DNA of 8,270 nucleotides, taken from an uncultured Collinsella sp. (lineage in GTDB: Bacteria; Actinomycetota; Coriobacteriia; Coriobacteriales; Coriobacteriaceae). The stretch is from contig URUI01000078.1 in NCBI GenBank assembly GCA_900551015.1, positions 1 to 8,270 on the forward strand, given 5' to 3'. Below the pieces are notes generated by a model. It saw nothing but the letters and a program-made list of their open reading frames with translations. It did no database searches and had not been told where the DNA came from. Each line of letters begins with the position of its first letter. Position 1 is the first letter of the stretch. Shown here one piece after another: positions 1 through 6,717 of the stretch. Position numbers and translations under genes: made by a program.

Positions 1-165
1 AGGGAATTGTAATTGATGGTGAAGGTTCAAAGGTTATTTGCAAAGACTAATTTGATAATTCCAGTTTGCTGTACTCGTTCCTAGCAGGGTTTGGGGCGGG
101 CAAGCCCCAACAAGAAGCTGTCCCAAAGGGGCAGGAATGGGAACTGCGGACGATTTCTTGGACCG
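1..165. other. Non-coding flank with no recognisable gene
   Basis: The first about 60 bases are AT-rich compared with the rest of the window. I recognise no protein in any frame. The stretch from about 119 to 165 is probably the non-coding end of the IS3 relic to its right, because it directly follows the transposase stop codon. A TGTCCC at 119 and a TGGGAACTGCGG at 138 are both candidates for the IS tip (IS3 elements end in TG...CA), but I cannot choose between them. Confidence 0.5.
91..110. repeat. Short inverted repeat (7-bp stem)
   Basis: TTGGGGC and GCCCCAA face each other across a 6-base loop, a perfect 7-bp stem. Neither strand shows a T-run after the stem, so it is not a convincing intrinsic terminator. 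It lies just outside the IS3 relic and may be part of the element's end or of the old flanking sequence. Its role is unknown. Confidence 0.4.
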
Positions 166-412
166 TTACGCGGCCCTTCCCAGCGCGGAGCGGAACTCGG
201 CCGGCGTGCGGCCACCGAGCGCATCGCTGCGCCTCTCCGTATTGTATCGGCCGATCCAGCCCCCGAGCTCCTCGATGAAGCGGGCGGGGTCCAGTCCGAC
301 CAGTCCCTGCCATGCCAGAACTCCTTCTTGAGCAGGCCGAAGAAGCCCTCCATCGCCGCGTTGTCCGGGCTGCAGCCCTTGGCGGACTGGATTGGCTACA
401 CTGATGTGGACA
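119..412. mobile_element. Possible extent of the IS3 relic
   Basis: The transposase fragment lies between TGTCCC (119-124, plus strand) and GGACA (408-412), which would be 5-bp TGTCC/GGACA ends of a roughly 294-bp internally deleted IS3 element. The right-hand boundary fits, because recombinase-like coding begins soon after it. The flanks show no matching 3-4-bp target duplication, and a second possible left tip exists at 138, so the ends are tentative. This is inference from the TG...CA rule for IS3 termini. Confidence 0.3.
166..395 (-). pseudogene. IS3-family transposase (orfB) 3' fragment, frameshifted
   Basis: Read on the minus strand, this is the end of an IS3-type DDE transposase (rve integrase core). 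The first part reads QSAKGCSPDNAAMEGFFGLL and continues KKEFWHGRDW, the block around the last catalytic Glu of this family. After a one-base loss near 297-302 the frame changes and continues GLDPARFIEELGGWIGRYN, then TERRSDALGGRTPAEFRSAL, then GRAA and a TAA stop at 166-168. In the first frame an in-frame TAG lies just upstream at 396-398, and the rest of the transposase is missing. About 76 residues of an expected 270-300 remain, in two frames, so it cannot be active. The family assignment is from remembered motifs; I am confident of IS3 family but not of the subgroup. Confidence 0.85.
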
Positions 413-442
413 GTTCCGGGGGGCGCAAGAGACGAGAGGACC

Positions 443-638
443 GTGTACGCGTTCCTGCGCGAGGGCCGCGGGGAGGGGCTGCCTGGGTGCGGCGCCTGTC
501 AACTCGGTCTACGTCCTTGATGACCGGGTCGTACTCAATATCAACTTCACGGATGATGCCAAAACGGTCACCCGTGAGGAAGTGTTGGGTTCGAGTGCTA
601 TGGACAATGTTCCAGCATGCTGGGATCGAACTCGCTAG
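443..638 (+). pseudogene. Large serine recombinase, decayed C-terminal end
   Basis: In the plus-strand frame starting at 501 the sequence reads NSVYVLDDRVVLNINFTDDA, continues KTVTREEVLGSSAMDN and stops at TAG 636-638. This resembles the very C-terminus of large serine recombinases (the FVNSVYVYDD...YNF..KTVTLEEV...GSS pattern found in phage, ICE and conjugative-transposon integrases). Upstream, the pieces VYAFLREGRGEG (about 443-478) and AAWVRRL (about 478-498) look like the preceding coiled-coil end but lie in other frames, so at least one frameshift is present. The catalytic resolvase domain is absent. The last about 41 bases run antisense into the end of the DUF523 gene, where homology to the recombinase probably stops (about 600-620). 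It is most likely the footprint of a lost integrative element. The family call rests on pattern memory. Confidence 0.6.
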
Positions 639-1059
639 CCGGAATCACACGGTACCCGTGACGCAGCAGCAGATCGACAAAAACACCGTTGCCCGCGGTG
701 AGCGTACCGCTAAAGGTGCCATCGTAGACGCGACCCGCACCGCACGAGGGGCTACGGTCCTGTAAGACGCACACAGCGATCTCGGACGGGCCGCCAAAGT
801 GCTCGCACATATCGAGCGCACGCTGGGCACCTAGGCGAAACTCGCGATCGACCGAGGCACCCTCGCAGGTACGGACCTCACCGTCCACAATCTCGGATGG
901 CTTGCGCGGCGTAGGCAGACCGCCAAAAACCTCGGGGCACATCAGCAGGACCTCGGTCCCCGTACGCTCGCAAGCCTCGACCAGCTTGCGATGGTAATTG
1001 TCAAGTCCGTTATACTTGCAGCTCTCGCCCATCAAGCAGGCACTCACCACGATCTTCAT
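598..1059 (-). CDS. DUF523 / TudS-like [4Fe-4S] protein, possible thiouracil desulfurase
   Basis: A 153-residue protein of the DUF523 family, whose characterised member TudS is a [4Fe-4S] desulfurase that converts 2-thiouracil to uracil. Seen here: the N-terminal SACLMGESCKYNG motif with Cys8 and Cys14, the CPEVFGGLPTPR block (41-52), and SPSCG with Cys106. The three cysteines fit the cluster ligands expected from the family. No signal peptide or membrane segment is visible, so it should be cytoplasmic. The start was set at ATG 1059 because MKIVVSACL is the usual family N-terminus and GAGGGAG lies 6 bases upstream; an ATG two codons earlier sits too close to that site. It follows ftsH on the same strand but is separated from it by a strong hairpin. 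The 3' end abuts recombinase debris, yet the protein looks full length. Desulfurase activity is an inference; the substrate may differ. Confidence 0.85.
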   Translation of the reverse strand: MKIVVSACLMGESCKYNGLDNYHRKLVEACERTGTEVLLMCPEVFGGLPTPRKPSEIVDGEVRTCEGASVDREFRLGAQRALDMCEHFGGPSEIAVCVLQDRSPSCGAGRVYDGTFSGTLTAGNGVFVDLLLRHGYRVIPASEFDPSMLEHCP

Positions 1060-1077
1060 TTGCATCTCCCTCAAGCA

Positions 1078-1116
1078 GAACGCCCCATTTGAGATAGACA
1101 CTCAAATGGGGCGTTC
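1078..1116 (-). terminator. Rho-independent terminator after ftsH
   Basis: A perfect 16-bp stem (arms 1078-1093 and 1101-1116, with GAACGCCCCATTTGAG as the left arm on the plus strand) closes a 7-base loop. It lies 18 bases past the ftsH stop codon. In the minus direction the stem ends in GTTC and runs on as TGCTTGAG, a weak U-tract. The hairpin ends only about 6 bases before the Shine-Dalgarno of the DUF523 gene, so it also forms that gene's leader. Confidence 0.75.
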
Positions 1117-1134
1117 GACACTGCGCAGGCAGCC

Positions 1135-3042
1135 TTACTGCTGCTTTGGCATCAGCGGATTCTCGCGCGTAAGAAGATTCATAAACTCCTCGCCCGTGAT
1201 CGTCTCCTTCTTGTACAGATAACGAGCCAGCTCATGGAGCTTGAACTTGTTCTCCTTGAGAATCTGCAGGGCGCGGTCATGCGCATCCTCGATCAGCTTG
1301 GCGACAATCGCGTCCACGCGCTCGGCCGTACCGGGGGCGCAGGTGAGAGACGTGTCCTGGTTGAGGTACGCATTCTGAACGGTACCGAGTGCCATCATGC
1401 CAAACTCATCGGACATACCAAAGCGCGTCACCATGTTACGGGCGAGCTTGGTGGCCTGCTCGATATCGTTGGCTGCGCCGGTCGTCATCTCACCAAAGAT
1501 GAGCTCCTCGGCTGCACGGCCACCGCAATAGACGGCGAGCTTGTCCAGGACCTCCTGGCGTGTGGTCAGGAAGCGCTCATCCTCCTCGACCTGCATGGTG
1601 TAGCCCAGAGCACCGCTCGTGCGCGGTACGATGGTAATCTTCGTGACCGGCGCAGAGCCCTTCTGGCGAGCGGCAACGATGGCATGGCCGATTTCGTGGT
1701 AAGAAACGACCTGCTTCTCGTGATCGGACAGCACCGTGGACTTGCGCTGCTGACCGGCGATGACGACCTCCACCGACTCCTCGAAGTCGTCCTGGGTTGC
1801 ACGCTTGCGACCCTCGCGAACGGCGCGCAGGGCGCCCTCGTTGATGATATTGGCCAGGTCGGCACCCGAGGCGCCGGGCGTGGCACGGGCGATCGCAGTC
1901 AGGTCGATCGGGGGCTGCGTCTTCACGCTCTTGGCATGGAGCTCAAGGATGTTCTTGCGGCCGGTCAGGTCGGGCAGCTCAACGGGGATGCGACGATCAA
2001 AACGGCCGGGGCGCAACAGGGCCGGGTCAAGGCTGTCGGGTCGGTTGGTAGCAGCGAGAACGACAATACCCTTGTGGTTATCGAAGCCGTCCATCTCGGT
2101 CAGCAGCTGGTTGAGCGTCTGCTCGCGCTCGTCGTTGCCGCTAAAGCCGCCGCCGTCACGCTTTTTGCCGATGGTATCGATCTCATCGATAAAAACGATG
2201 CACGGGGCCTTTTCCTTGGCCTGCTTAAACAGGTCACGCACCTTAGCAGCGCCGCGACCGACAAACATCTCAACAAACTCCGAGCCCGAAATGCTAAAGA
2301 ACGGAACACCGGCCTCGCCGGCCACAGCCTTGGCAAGCAGGGTCTTACCGGTACCCGGAGGGCCGACAAGAAGAGCACCGCGCGGCAGCTTGGCGCCGAT
2401 CTCCTCGTAGCGCTGCGGCTTCTCCAGAAAGTCGACGACCTCCTTAAGGGATTCCTTGGCCTCTTCCTGGCCAGCAACGTCCTTAAAGGTCACGCCCACA
2501 TCCTTGGAAGCGATAACGCGAGCACCGGACTTGCCCAGTCCGCCGCCGCCAAAACCACCGCCGCCAAAGTTCATCGACGGGCCGTCATCGCCCATAGCCT
2601 TCTTCATGCGGCGGTTGAGCCACCAGCCAATCAGGAAGAAAATCGCCATGGGAAGAATGAGCGTGATCAGGTAGTAGGTCATCAGGCCCGAGCTCTTGTC
2701 GGGAACGACCGATTCCAGGGACGCACCGGATTCAAGCACGCGATCGGTAAAGCCCGCATCGTTTGGCACACCGGTCGTCTTGTAGGCGATGTTCTCGTCC
2801 TCGCCCTTCTTGGTGTAATAAATCGTGTAATCGTCCGTATTGTATTCGACCTTGTCGACACTCTTCTTATCGAGCGCTTTGACAAAGGTCGAGTAATCGG
2901 TCTTCGTAATCTGCTGCGTGTGACCGATGTTGGGGAACAGAACGGTCGAGAGCACGAGGTAGACGACGAAGGCGATGAGCACGTAGAGGATCATATTCCG
3001 TCTACGTTTGTTGTCATCCATCTCCATCTGCTTGAACTCCAT
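1135..3042 (-). CDS. ftsH: ATP-dependent zinc metalloprotease FtsH
   Basis: A 635-residue membrane-anchored AAA+ protease that degrades misassembled membrane proteins and selected regulators as a hexamer on the cytoplasmic face. Visible in order: transmembrane helix 1 (about 17-36), an extracytoplasmic domain (about 38-118), helix 2 (about 121-142), a Gly-rich linker (159-170), Walker A GPPGTGKT (227-234), the pore loop MFVG with Phe260, Walker B IVFIDEID (282-289), the second region of homology [10 protein letters not shown]...RPGRFDRR (331-351), zinc site HEIGH (449-453) and the third ligand Asp526 in AANDIEQA. Most relatives have HEAGH; Ile in the middle keeps HExxH intact. Length is normal. 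The first ATG (3042) has no clear ribosome site. Met6 (3027) has GGAG nine bases upstream, inside the first codons, so the real protein may be 630 residues. It is divergent from cobO and ends at a strong hairpin. Confidence 0.98.
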   Translation of the reverse strand: MEFKQMEMDDNKRRRNMILYVLIAFVVYLVLSTVLFPNIGHTQQITKTDYSTFVKALDKKSVDKVEYNTDDYTIYYTKKGEDENIAYKTTGVPNDAGFTDRVLESGASLESVVPDKSSGLMTYYLITLILPMAIFFLIGWWLNRRMKKAMGDDGPSMNFGGGGFGGGGLGKSGARVIASKDVGVTFKDVAGQEEAKESLKEVVDFLEKPQRYEEIGAKLPRGALLVGPPGTGKTLLAKAVAGEAGVPFFSISGSEFVEMFVGRGAAKVRDLFKQAKEKAPCIVFIDEIDTIGKKRDGGGFSGNDEREQTLNQLLTEMDGFDNHKGIVVLAATNRPDSLDPALLRPGRFDRRIPVELPDLTGRKNILELHAKSVKTQPPIDLTAIARATPGASGADLANIINEGALRAVREGRKRATQDDFEESVEVVIAGQQRKSTVLSDHEKQVVSYHEIGHAIVAARQKGSAPVTKITIVPRTSGALGYTMQVEEDERFLTTRQEVLDKLAVYCGGRAAEELIFGEMTTGAANDIEQATKLARNMVTRFGMSDEFGMMALGTVQNAYLNQDTSLTCAPGTAERVDAIVAKLIEDAHDRALQILKENKFKLHELARYLYKKETITGEEFMNLLTRENPLMPKQQ

Positions 3043-3059
3043 CTACTGGGGTTGATAAT
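3032..3059 (+). promoter_or_regulatory. Candidate sigma70-type promoter for cobO
   Basis: TTGAAC (3032-3037) and GATAAT (3054-3059) are separated by 16 bases and point toward cobO, giving a leader of roughly 50 bases. The -35 box overlaps the first codons of ftsH on the other strand. The leader is too short for a cobalamin riboswitch and shows no such fold. Confidence 0.35.
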
Positions 3060-3119
3060 GGTTTCTAGAATACCCAACCCGAGCGACGATAAACCGACGC
3101 CGGGCACGAAAGGACAGAG

Positions 3120-3605
3120 ATGGCATCACTGGAAGTCGGCAAGGTTCAGATCTACACGGGCGACGGCAAGGGCAAGACGACGGCTGCGCTGGGGCTTGCA
3201 CTGCGCGCCACGGGCTATGGACTTAACGTGCTTATGCTGCAGTTTGCCAAGAAGCTGCACTGCGCCGAGCATGATGCGGCGCCCCGTTTAGGTCTGCGCA
3301 TCGTACAAGCCGACCGCGACACGCCCGAAGCCTGTGCCGCACAGATCATAGAGCTGGCGCGCGAGCAGATTAGCAAAGTCGACGTTCTGATTCTGGACGA
3401 ACTTGGCGAGGCCATGCGCCGTGGATTTGTGACGCGCGTGGATGTCGAAGCGCTGATCGCGACAAAGCCCGCCACCACGGAGCTCGTGCTTACCGGCCGC
3501 GGTCTGCTGCCCCTCGCCGATCTGGCAGACCTGGTCACCGAAATGCGCCCCGTCAAACATTACTTCGACGAAGGCCTCCTAGCCCGCCAAGGCATCGAAT
3601 ACTAA
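3120..3605 (+). CDS. cobO: Cob(I)alamin adenosyltransferase, CobO/BtuR/CobA type
   Basis: A 161-residue cytoplasmic enzyme that moves the 5'-deoxyadenosyl group of ATP onto cob(I)alamin or a corrinoid precursor, giving the adenosyl-B12 coenzyme form. Seen: the P-loop TGDGKGKTT (13-21) in the VQIYTGDGKGKTTAALGLAL setting typical of this family, a Walker B-like VLILDE (89-94), LTGRG (124-128), and the signature ADLVTEMRPVKH (136-147). It ends QGIEY, as family members do. ATG 3120 was chosen because AAAGGA lies 8 bases upstream. Length is slightly below the usual 175-200, mainly because the N-terminal tail is short. No other B12 genes are near, which suits a salvage role, but the window cannot show that. 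It converges on the MATE gene, and its stop codon touches the inverted repeat. Confidence 0.93.
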   Translation: MASLEVGKVQIYTGDGKGKTTAALGLALRATGYGLNVLMLQFAKKLHCAEHDAAPRLGLRIVQADRDTPEACAAQIIELAREQISKVDVLILDELGEAMRRGFVTRVDVEALIATKPATTELVLTGRGLLPLADLADLVTEMRPVKHYFDEGLLARQGIEY

Positions 3606-3692
3606 ATGATCCGAAGGGGACGGAGGAAAACGGATCATTTTGCCTTATCGCCAGGTCAATGATCCGTTTTCCTCCGTCCCCTACGGATCATT
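3605..3692. repeat. 88-bp near-perfect inverted repeat between convergent genes
   Basis: Two 35-base arms (3605-3639 and 3658-3692) are reverse complements with one mismatch (A at 3614 against the A at 3683) around an 18-base spacer. Each arm is itself bounded by AATGATCCG and CGGATCATT, so each can fold alone and the pair can form one long hairpin. The core is GGGGACGGAGGAAAA. The element fills the gap between cobO and the MATE gene, sharing its last bases with both TAA stops. It could act as a two-way terminator or mRNA 3'-end stabiliser, or be a MITE/REP-like mobile repeat. I see no target duplication, no coding capacity and no second copy in the window. Confidence 0.95.
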
Positions 3693-5040
3693 AGGCGGTG
3701 GCGCGGCCGAGCCAGTTGCCGCTGTGGTGGTAGATGGTAAACATCGTGGCCGTGATGAGCCAGGTTACGGGGTAAACCAGCAGCAGGTGCTCAAGCGACG
3801 GATCGAACGGCATAATCGCAAACACCCAGATCACCCTGAGCACGACGGTGCCAAAAATCGTGAGCATCATAGGCTGGAAGCTCACGCCAGCGCCGCGGAT
3901 GGAGCCGGACGCGTTTTCGATAATCGAGAAGATCGCGTAGAACGGCGCGATGAAATGAAGAATCGTCGTGGTGTAGGCCGAAATCGAAGCATCGTCGACA
4001 AACAGACGCGACAACGGACCCGAGAACACCAGTAGCACGGCAGACAGGCCACCAATGAGCATAAACGACAGCACAAGCGACGTATGGTAGCCCTTGCGCA
4101 TGCGCTCGTAGTTGCGCGCGCCAAAGTTCTGTGCCGAGAACGTGGTGATCGAAACGCCAAGCGCCTCGGTAACCATCCAGACAATGCCATCCAAACGGCC
4201 CGAAAGACCCCACGCCGTGGTGACATCGGCACCAAACGAGTTGACCGACACCTGAATCAAAACGTTGGAAATCGAATACGCAGCAGACTGAAAGCCAAGC
4301 GGCAGACCACACGAGATCATGCTCTTACAAATGCCAGGATCAATGCAGAGTTTGGACAGTGAAAGCCGCCACGCACCCGGAGCGTGCATCATACGAATCA
4401 CGATCATCGTGGCGTTGGAGCAAATGGTCAGCGCCACCGCGATGCCGCAGCCCAGAGCCTCCATATGAAGCACGGCAACGAAGATGACATCCAGCACCGC
4501 ATTAACAAGGCAGCCGGAAGCAATGATCACAGCAGGGCCGCGTGTGTCGCCCACGGCGCGCAGCAGCGCCGTTCCCATATTGAGCAGCAGCGCCGCAACC
4601 ATGGCGGCAAAATAGCAACGAGCATAGGCCACGCCCTCGGCCAATAGTTCATGCGGCGTGTTCATAAGTACCAGCATGGGCTCAACGAACACTATGCCAA
4701 GAATCGAGAAAACGATACCGCCCACCAGCGCGAGCGTCATGGCCGTATGGACCGAACGACTCAATCGCTCATCATCGTGCTGACCAAAATACTGACCGGT
4801 AATGACCGCGCAGCCAGCGCCAACGCCAACGCAAAAGCCAATGCAGAGCTCGGTGAGCACCATCGTGGCTTGAATGCCACCCAGCGCGAGCTTGCCGCCA
4901 AACTGGCCGACGATATACGTACCAATAAGCGTGTAAGCCTGCTGAAAAAACGAGCTAAAGAAGATAGGGACGCACAGCGACAGCAGCTGTTGCCAAATGA
5001 CACCCTGCGTTACATCGATAGCCGTAGATTTCTTAGCCAC
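3691..5040 (-). CDS. MATE-family multidrug/metabolite exporter
   Basis: A 449-residue polytopic inner-membrane protein of the MATE (multidrug and toxic compound extrusion) family, cation-coupled antiporters that export drugs or metabolites. About 12 hydrophobic helices are readable, in two similar halves. Family-type loops are present: GQYFGQHDDERL (82-93), RAVGDTRGP (161-169), AQNFGARNYERMRKG (303-317) and GSIRGAGVS (379-387). Length is normal. GTG 5040 was chosen because GGGGAGGG lies just upstream and the protein then begins VAKKSTAIDVTQG; an upstream TTG at 5073 would add 11 residues including the ribosome-site sequence itself, which is unlikely. Both the stop codon and the 3' end run into the 88-bp inverted repeat. 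It lies downstream of the RNA methylase on the same strand, 125 bases away, with a hairpin-like sequence between. The substrate cannot be told from sequence. Confidence 0.93.
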   Translation of the reverse strand: MAKKSTAIDVTQGVIWQQLLSLCVPIFFSSFFQQAYTLIGTYIVGQFGGKLALGGIQATMVLTELCIGFCVGVGAGCAVITGQYFGQHDDERLSRSVHTAMTLALVGGIVFSILGIVFVEPMLVLMNTPHELLAEGVAYARCYFAAMVAALLLNMGTALLRAVGDTRGPAVIIASGCLVNAVLDVIFVAVLHMEALGCGIAVALTICSNATMIVIRMMHAPGAWRLSLSKLCIDPGICKSMISCGLPLGFQSAAYSISNVLIQVSVNSFGADVTTAWGLSGRLDGIVWMVTEALGVSITTFSAQNFGARNYERMRKGYHTSLVLSFMLIGGLSAVLLVFSGPLSRLFVDDASISAYTTTILHFIAPFYAIFSIIENASGSIRGAGVSFQPMMLTIFGTVVLRVIWVFAIMPFDPSLEHLLLVYPVTWLITATMFTIYHHSGNWLGRATA

Positions 5041-5105
5041 ACGCCCTCCCCACCAGCGTACGTCAAACAACAAAACGGCAATTTAAGACCAAAGCCGATA
5101 CCAGC

Positions 5106-5157
5106 TTAGCACCGACCGACGTCGGCCGAAACGCCCCGAACCAGAGCCCGGTGCTAA
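5106..5157. repeat. Intergenic inverted repeat after the RNA methylase
   Basis: TTAGCACCG (5106-5114) and CGGTGCTAA (5149-5157) form a perfect 9-bp outer stem around 34 bases that contain the 10-base palindrome CCGACGTCGG (5116-5125). It starts 8 bases past the methylase stop codon, so it may serve as that gene's terminator or as a leader structure for the MATE gene. No T-run follows directly on either strand, which weakens the terminator reading. Confidence 0.45.
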
Positions 5158-5165
5158 CTATCTGC

Positions 5166-6080
5166 CTAGTGATACAGCCCCGGCTGGTAGTGGTACTCGT
5201 TGCTCACATGCGGGCACAGCTGCCAAAAGGCAACAGCGCTTGCCGCGGCCACGTTGAGTGAATCGACCCCATGTGCCATCGGAATACGCACGGCGCGGTC
5301 GCAGCCTGCAATGGTCTTGGCGCCCAAGCCAGCACCCTCGGTGCCCATAAAGATTGCCAGGCGGTCAATCTCCTGGAGCGCGGGATCGTCCAGCGACACC
5401 GAATCATCCGTCAACGCCATAGCGGCACACGAAAAGCCGGCATCGTGTAGCGCCGCCAGCCCATCATGCGGCCATACGCGCGCTTCGCTGCCAATGCGTG
5501 TCCAGGGCACCTGGAACACCGTGCCCATGCTCACGCGGGCCGAGCGACGGTACAGCGGATCGCAGCACGTAGGGCTCACCAAAATGCCATCGACGTTCAG
5601 CGCAGCCGCCGAGCGGAAAATCGCGCCGACGTTGGTGTGGTCGACAATGCCCTCGAGCACGCACACGCGCACCGGGCGCTCCCCCGCCGCATCGACGACG
5701 CCACCCAAGAACTCGGCTACCGGAATCTGACGTGGACGACGGAATGCCGCGAGCGCACCGCGCGTCACATTGAAGCCCGTCAGCTGCTCCATAAGCTCCA
5801 TGGAGGCAACGAACACAGGAACCGGACCCGCGCCCTCGCGCACAATCAGGCGCTCAAACAGCGGCATCATCTGGTCGAGCCAGCGCTCGCCCAAAAGAAA
5901 GCTCACCGGCTGGTATCCGGCGCGAACCGCACGCTCGATGACCTTGGCACTCTCGGCGATAAAAATGCCCTTCTGCGGCTCCAGCACGCAGCGAAGCTCA
6001 CGCTCGGTCAGTCGCACGTAGGCATCGAGCCGCTCGTCCTCGAGAGAATCGATTCGCAGCACCTCAACGGCATCAGTCAT
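5166..6080 (-). CDS. TrmH/SpoU-family RNA 2'-O-methyltransferase
   Basis: A 304-residue SPOUT-class enzyme that transfers a methyl group from S-adenosylmethionine to a ribose 2'-OH in rRNA or tRNA. The C-terminal knot domain shows the three family motifs: HTNVGAIFRSAAAL (148-161) with the conserved Asn and Arg, IFMGTEGAGL (243-252) and IPMAHGVDSLNVAAA (266-280). The N-terminal part (about 30-100) fits the SpoU substrate-binding domain, with EPQKGIFIAESAKVIERA. No membrane segment is seen. ATG 6080 was chosen because MTDAVEVLRIDS fits the family start; its ribosome site is weak (GAAGGG about 15 bases upstream). An ATG at 6113 adds 11 residues (MCCKEGCGLAA) and also lacks a good site. It follows the thyA-folA terminator, so it probably has its own promoter; TATAGA at 6114-6119 (minus) is a possible -10. 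Which nucleotide is methylated is unknown. Confidence 0.92.
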   Translation of the reverse strand: MTDAVEVLRIDSLEDERLDAYVRLTERELRCVLEPQKGIFIAESAKVIERAVRAGYQPVSFLLGERWLDQMMPLFERLIVREGAGPVPVFVASMELMEQLTGFNVTRGALAAFRRPRQIPVAEFLGGVVDAAGERPVRVCVLEGIVDHTNVGAIFRSAAALNVDGILVSPTCCDPLYRRSARVSMGTVFQVPWTRIGSEARVWPHDGLAALHDAGFSCAAMALTDDSVSLDDPALQEIDRLAIFMGTEGAGLGAKTIAGCDRAVRIPMAHGVDSLNVAAASAVAFWQLCPHVSNEYHYQPGLYH

Positions 6081-6120
6081 AGCAGCCAGCCCGCACCCTT
6101 CTTTACAGCACATCTATACC

Positions 6121-6145
6121 AAACGAGGCGACGCTAAGCGCCGCC
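6121..6145 (-). terminator. Probable terminator of the thyA-folA operon
   Basis: On the minus strand GGCGGCGC (6145-6138) and GCGTCGCC (6134-6127) pair as an 8-bp stem with one G-U pair and a TTA loop, followed by TCGTTTGG. It lies about 45 bases after the folA stop and before the methylase start. The tail is only modestly T-rich, so termination may be partial. Confidence 0.5.
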
Positions 6146-6189
6146 CCATGCATTCAAACAACCCGATGATACCGTTCACGCCAGACGAT

Positions 6190-6708
6190 TTACGCCTCAA
6201 CGCGACGATACGTCACGAACTCATAATCGACACCCTCGTCTCCCTCGCCCGAGGCAATCGTGGCAACACCGTCACGCCGCGCAATCTCCCACGCGGGATC
6301 GGCATCCAAATCGGGAAAGTACGTATCCACGTCATGCACGCAATGGTTATGCGTAACCTCGGCCTCCACGCAATACGGCAAAAACTGTCGATATACCTCG
6401 CCGCCGCCGATTACCCAGGCAACGGGTTCATCGGCAACCGCGGCAAGCGCCTCGTCGATACTATGCACCACGTCGACGCCCTCGGGAGCAAAGTCCTCAT
6501 CGCGCGTGAGCACGATATTGCGGCGGTTCTTGAGCGGACGTCCGCCGGGAAAACTCAGCAGCGTCTTGCGTCCCATAATGACCGGGCAACCTTTGGTACA
6601 CGCCACAAAATGGCGCATGTCGGCGCGATTGGACACGACCATGTCACCCTCGCACCCAATGCCCCAATCGTCACACACGGCAACAATGGCAGAAAGCTTA
6701 CACCTCAT
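6190..6708 (-). CDS. folA: Dihydrofolate reductase
   Basis: A 172-residue cytoplasmic enzyme that reduces dihydrofolate to tetrahydrofolate with NADPH, the target of trimethoprim. Seen: SAIVAVCDDWGIG (6-18), the Met20-type loop, the substrate acid Asp30 in NRADMRHF, the NADPH-binding VIMGRKT (43-49), NIVLTRD (64-70), the IGGGEVYRQF loop (100-109) and the DVDTYFPDL strand (126-134). The Trp found near the catalytic Asp in the E. coli enzyme is Val25 here, a change I recall in related Gram-positive enzymes. ATG 6708 was chosen because AGGTGA lies 5 bases upstream; a GTG at 6717 would add three residues and begin right at the thyA stop. The 9-bp gap after thyA marks an operon. FolA recycles the dihydrofolate that ThyA makes. 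Confidence 0.97.
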   Translation of the reverse strand: MRCKLSAIVAVCDDWGIGCEGDMVVSNRADMRHFVACTKGCPVIMGRKTLLSFPGGRPLKNRRNIVLTRDEDFAPEGVDVVHSIDEALAAVADEPVAWVIGGGEVYRQFLPYCVEAEVTHNHCVHDVDTYFPDLDADPAWEIARRDGVATIASGEGDEGVDYEFVTYRRVEA

Positions 6709-6717
6709 GCGCGTCAC

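Noticed and set aside
91..110. Intrinsic terminator at the left end
   Set aside because: The stem is short and neither strand has a T-run after it.
586..640. GGTTCGAGT and GATCGAACTC resembling a tRNA T-arm
   Set aside because: No acceptor or anticodon arm can be built around it, and the bases are explained by the recombinase relic and the end of DUF523.
3043..3119. A cobalamin riboswitch before cobO
   Set aside because: The gap is only 77 bases, with no B12-box-like sequence or long fold.
1234..3291. A 685-codon open frame on the plus strand opposite ftsH
   Set aside because: It is the shadow of a GC-rich gene; its protein is unlike any family I know, it runs out of frame into cobO, and ftsH on the other strand is certain.
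3605..3692. A CRISPR-like repeat pair
   Set aside because: There are only two arms and they are inverted, not direct repeats, with one 18-base spacer and no cas genes nearby.
4084..5109. Several plus-strand open frames opposite the MATE gene
   Set aside because: Low-complexity charged translations without ribosome sites; the minus-strand transporter explains the region.
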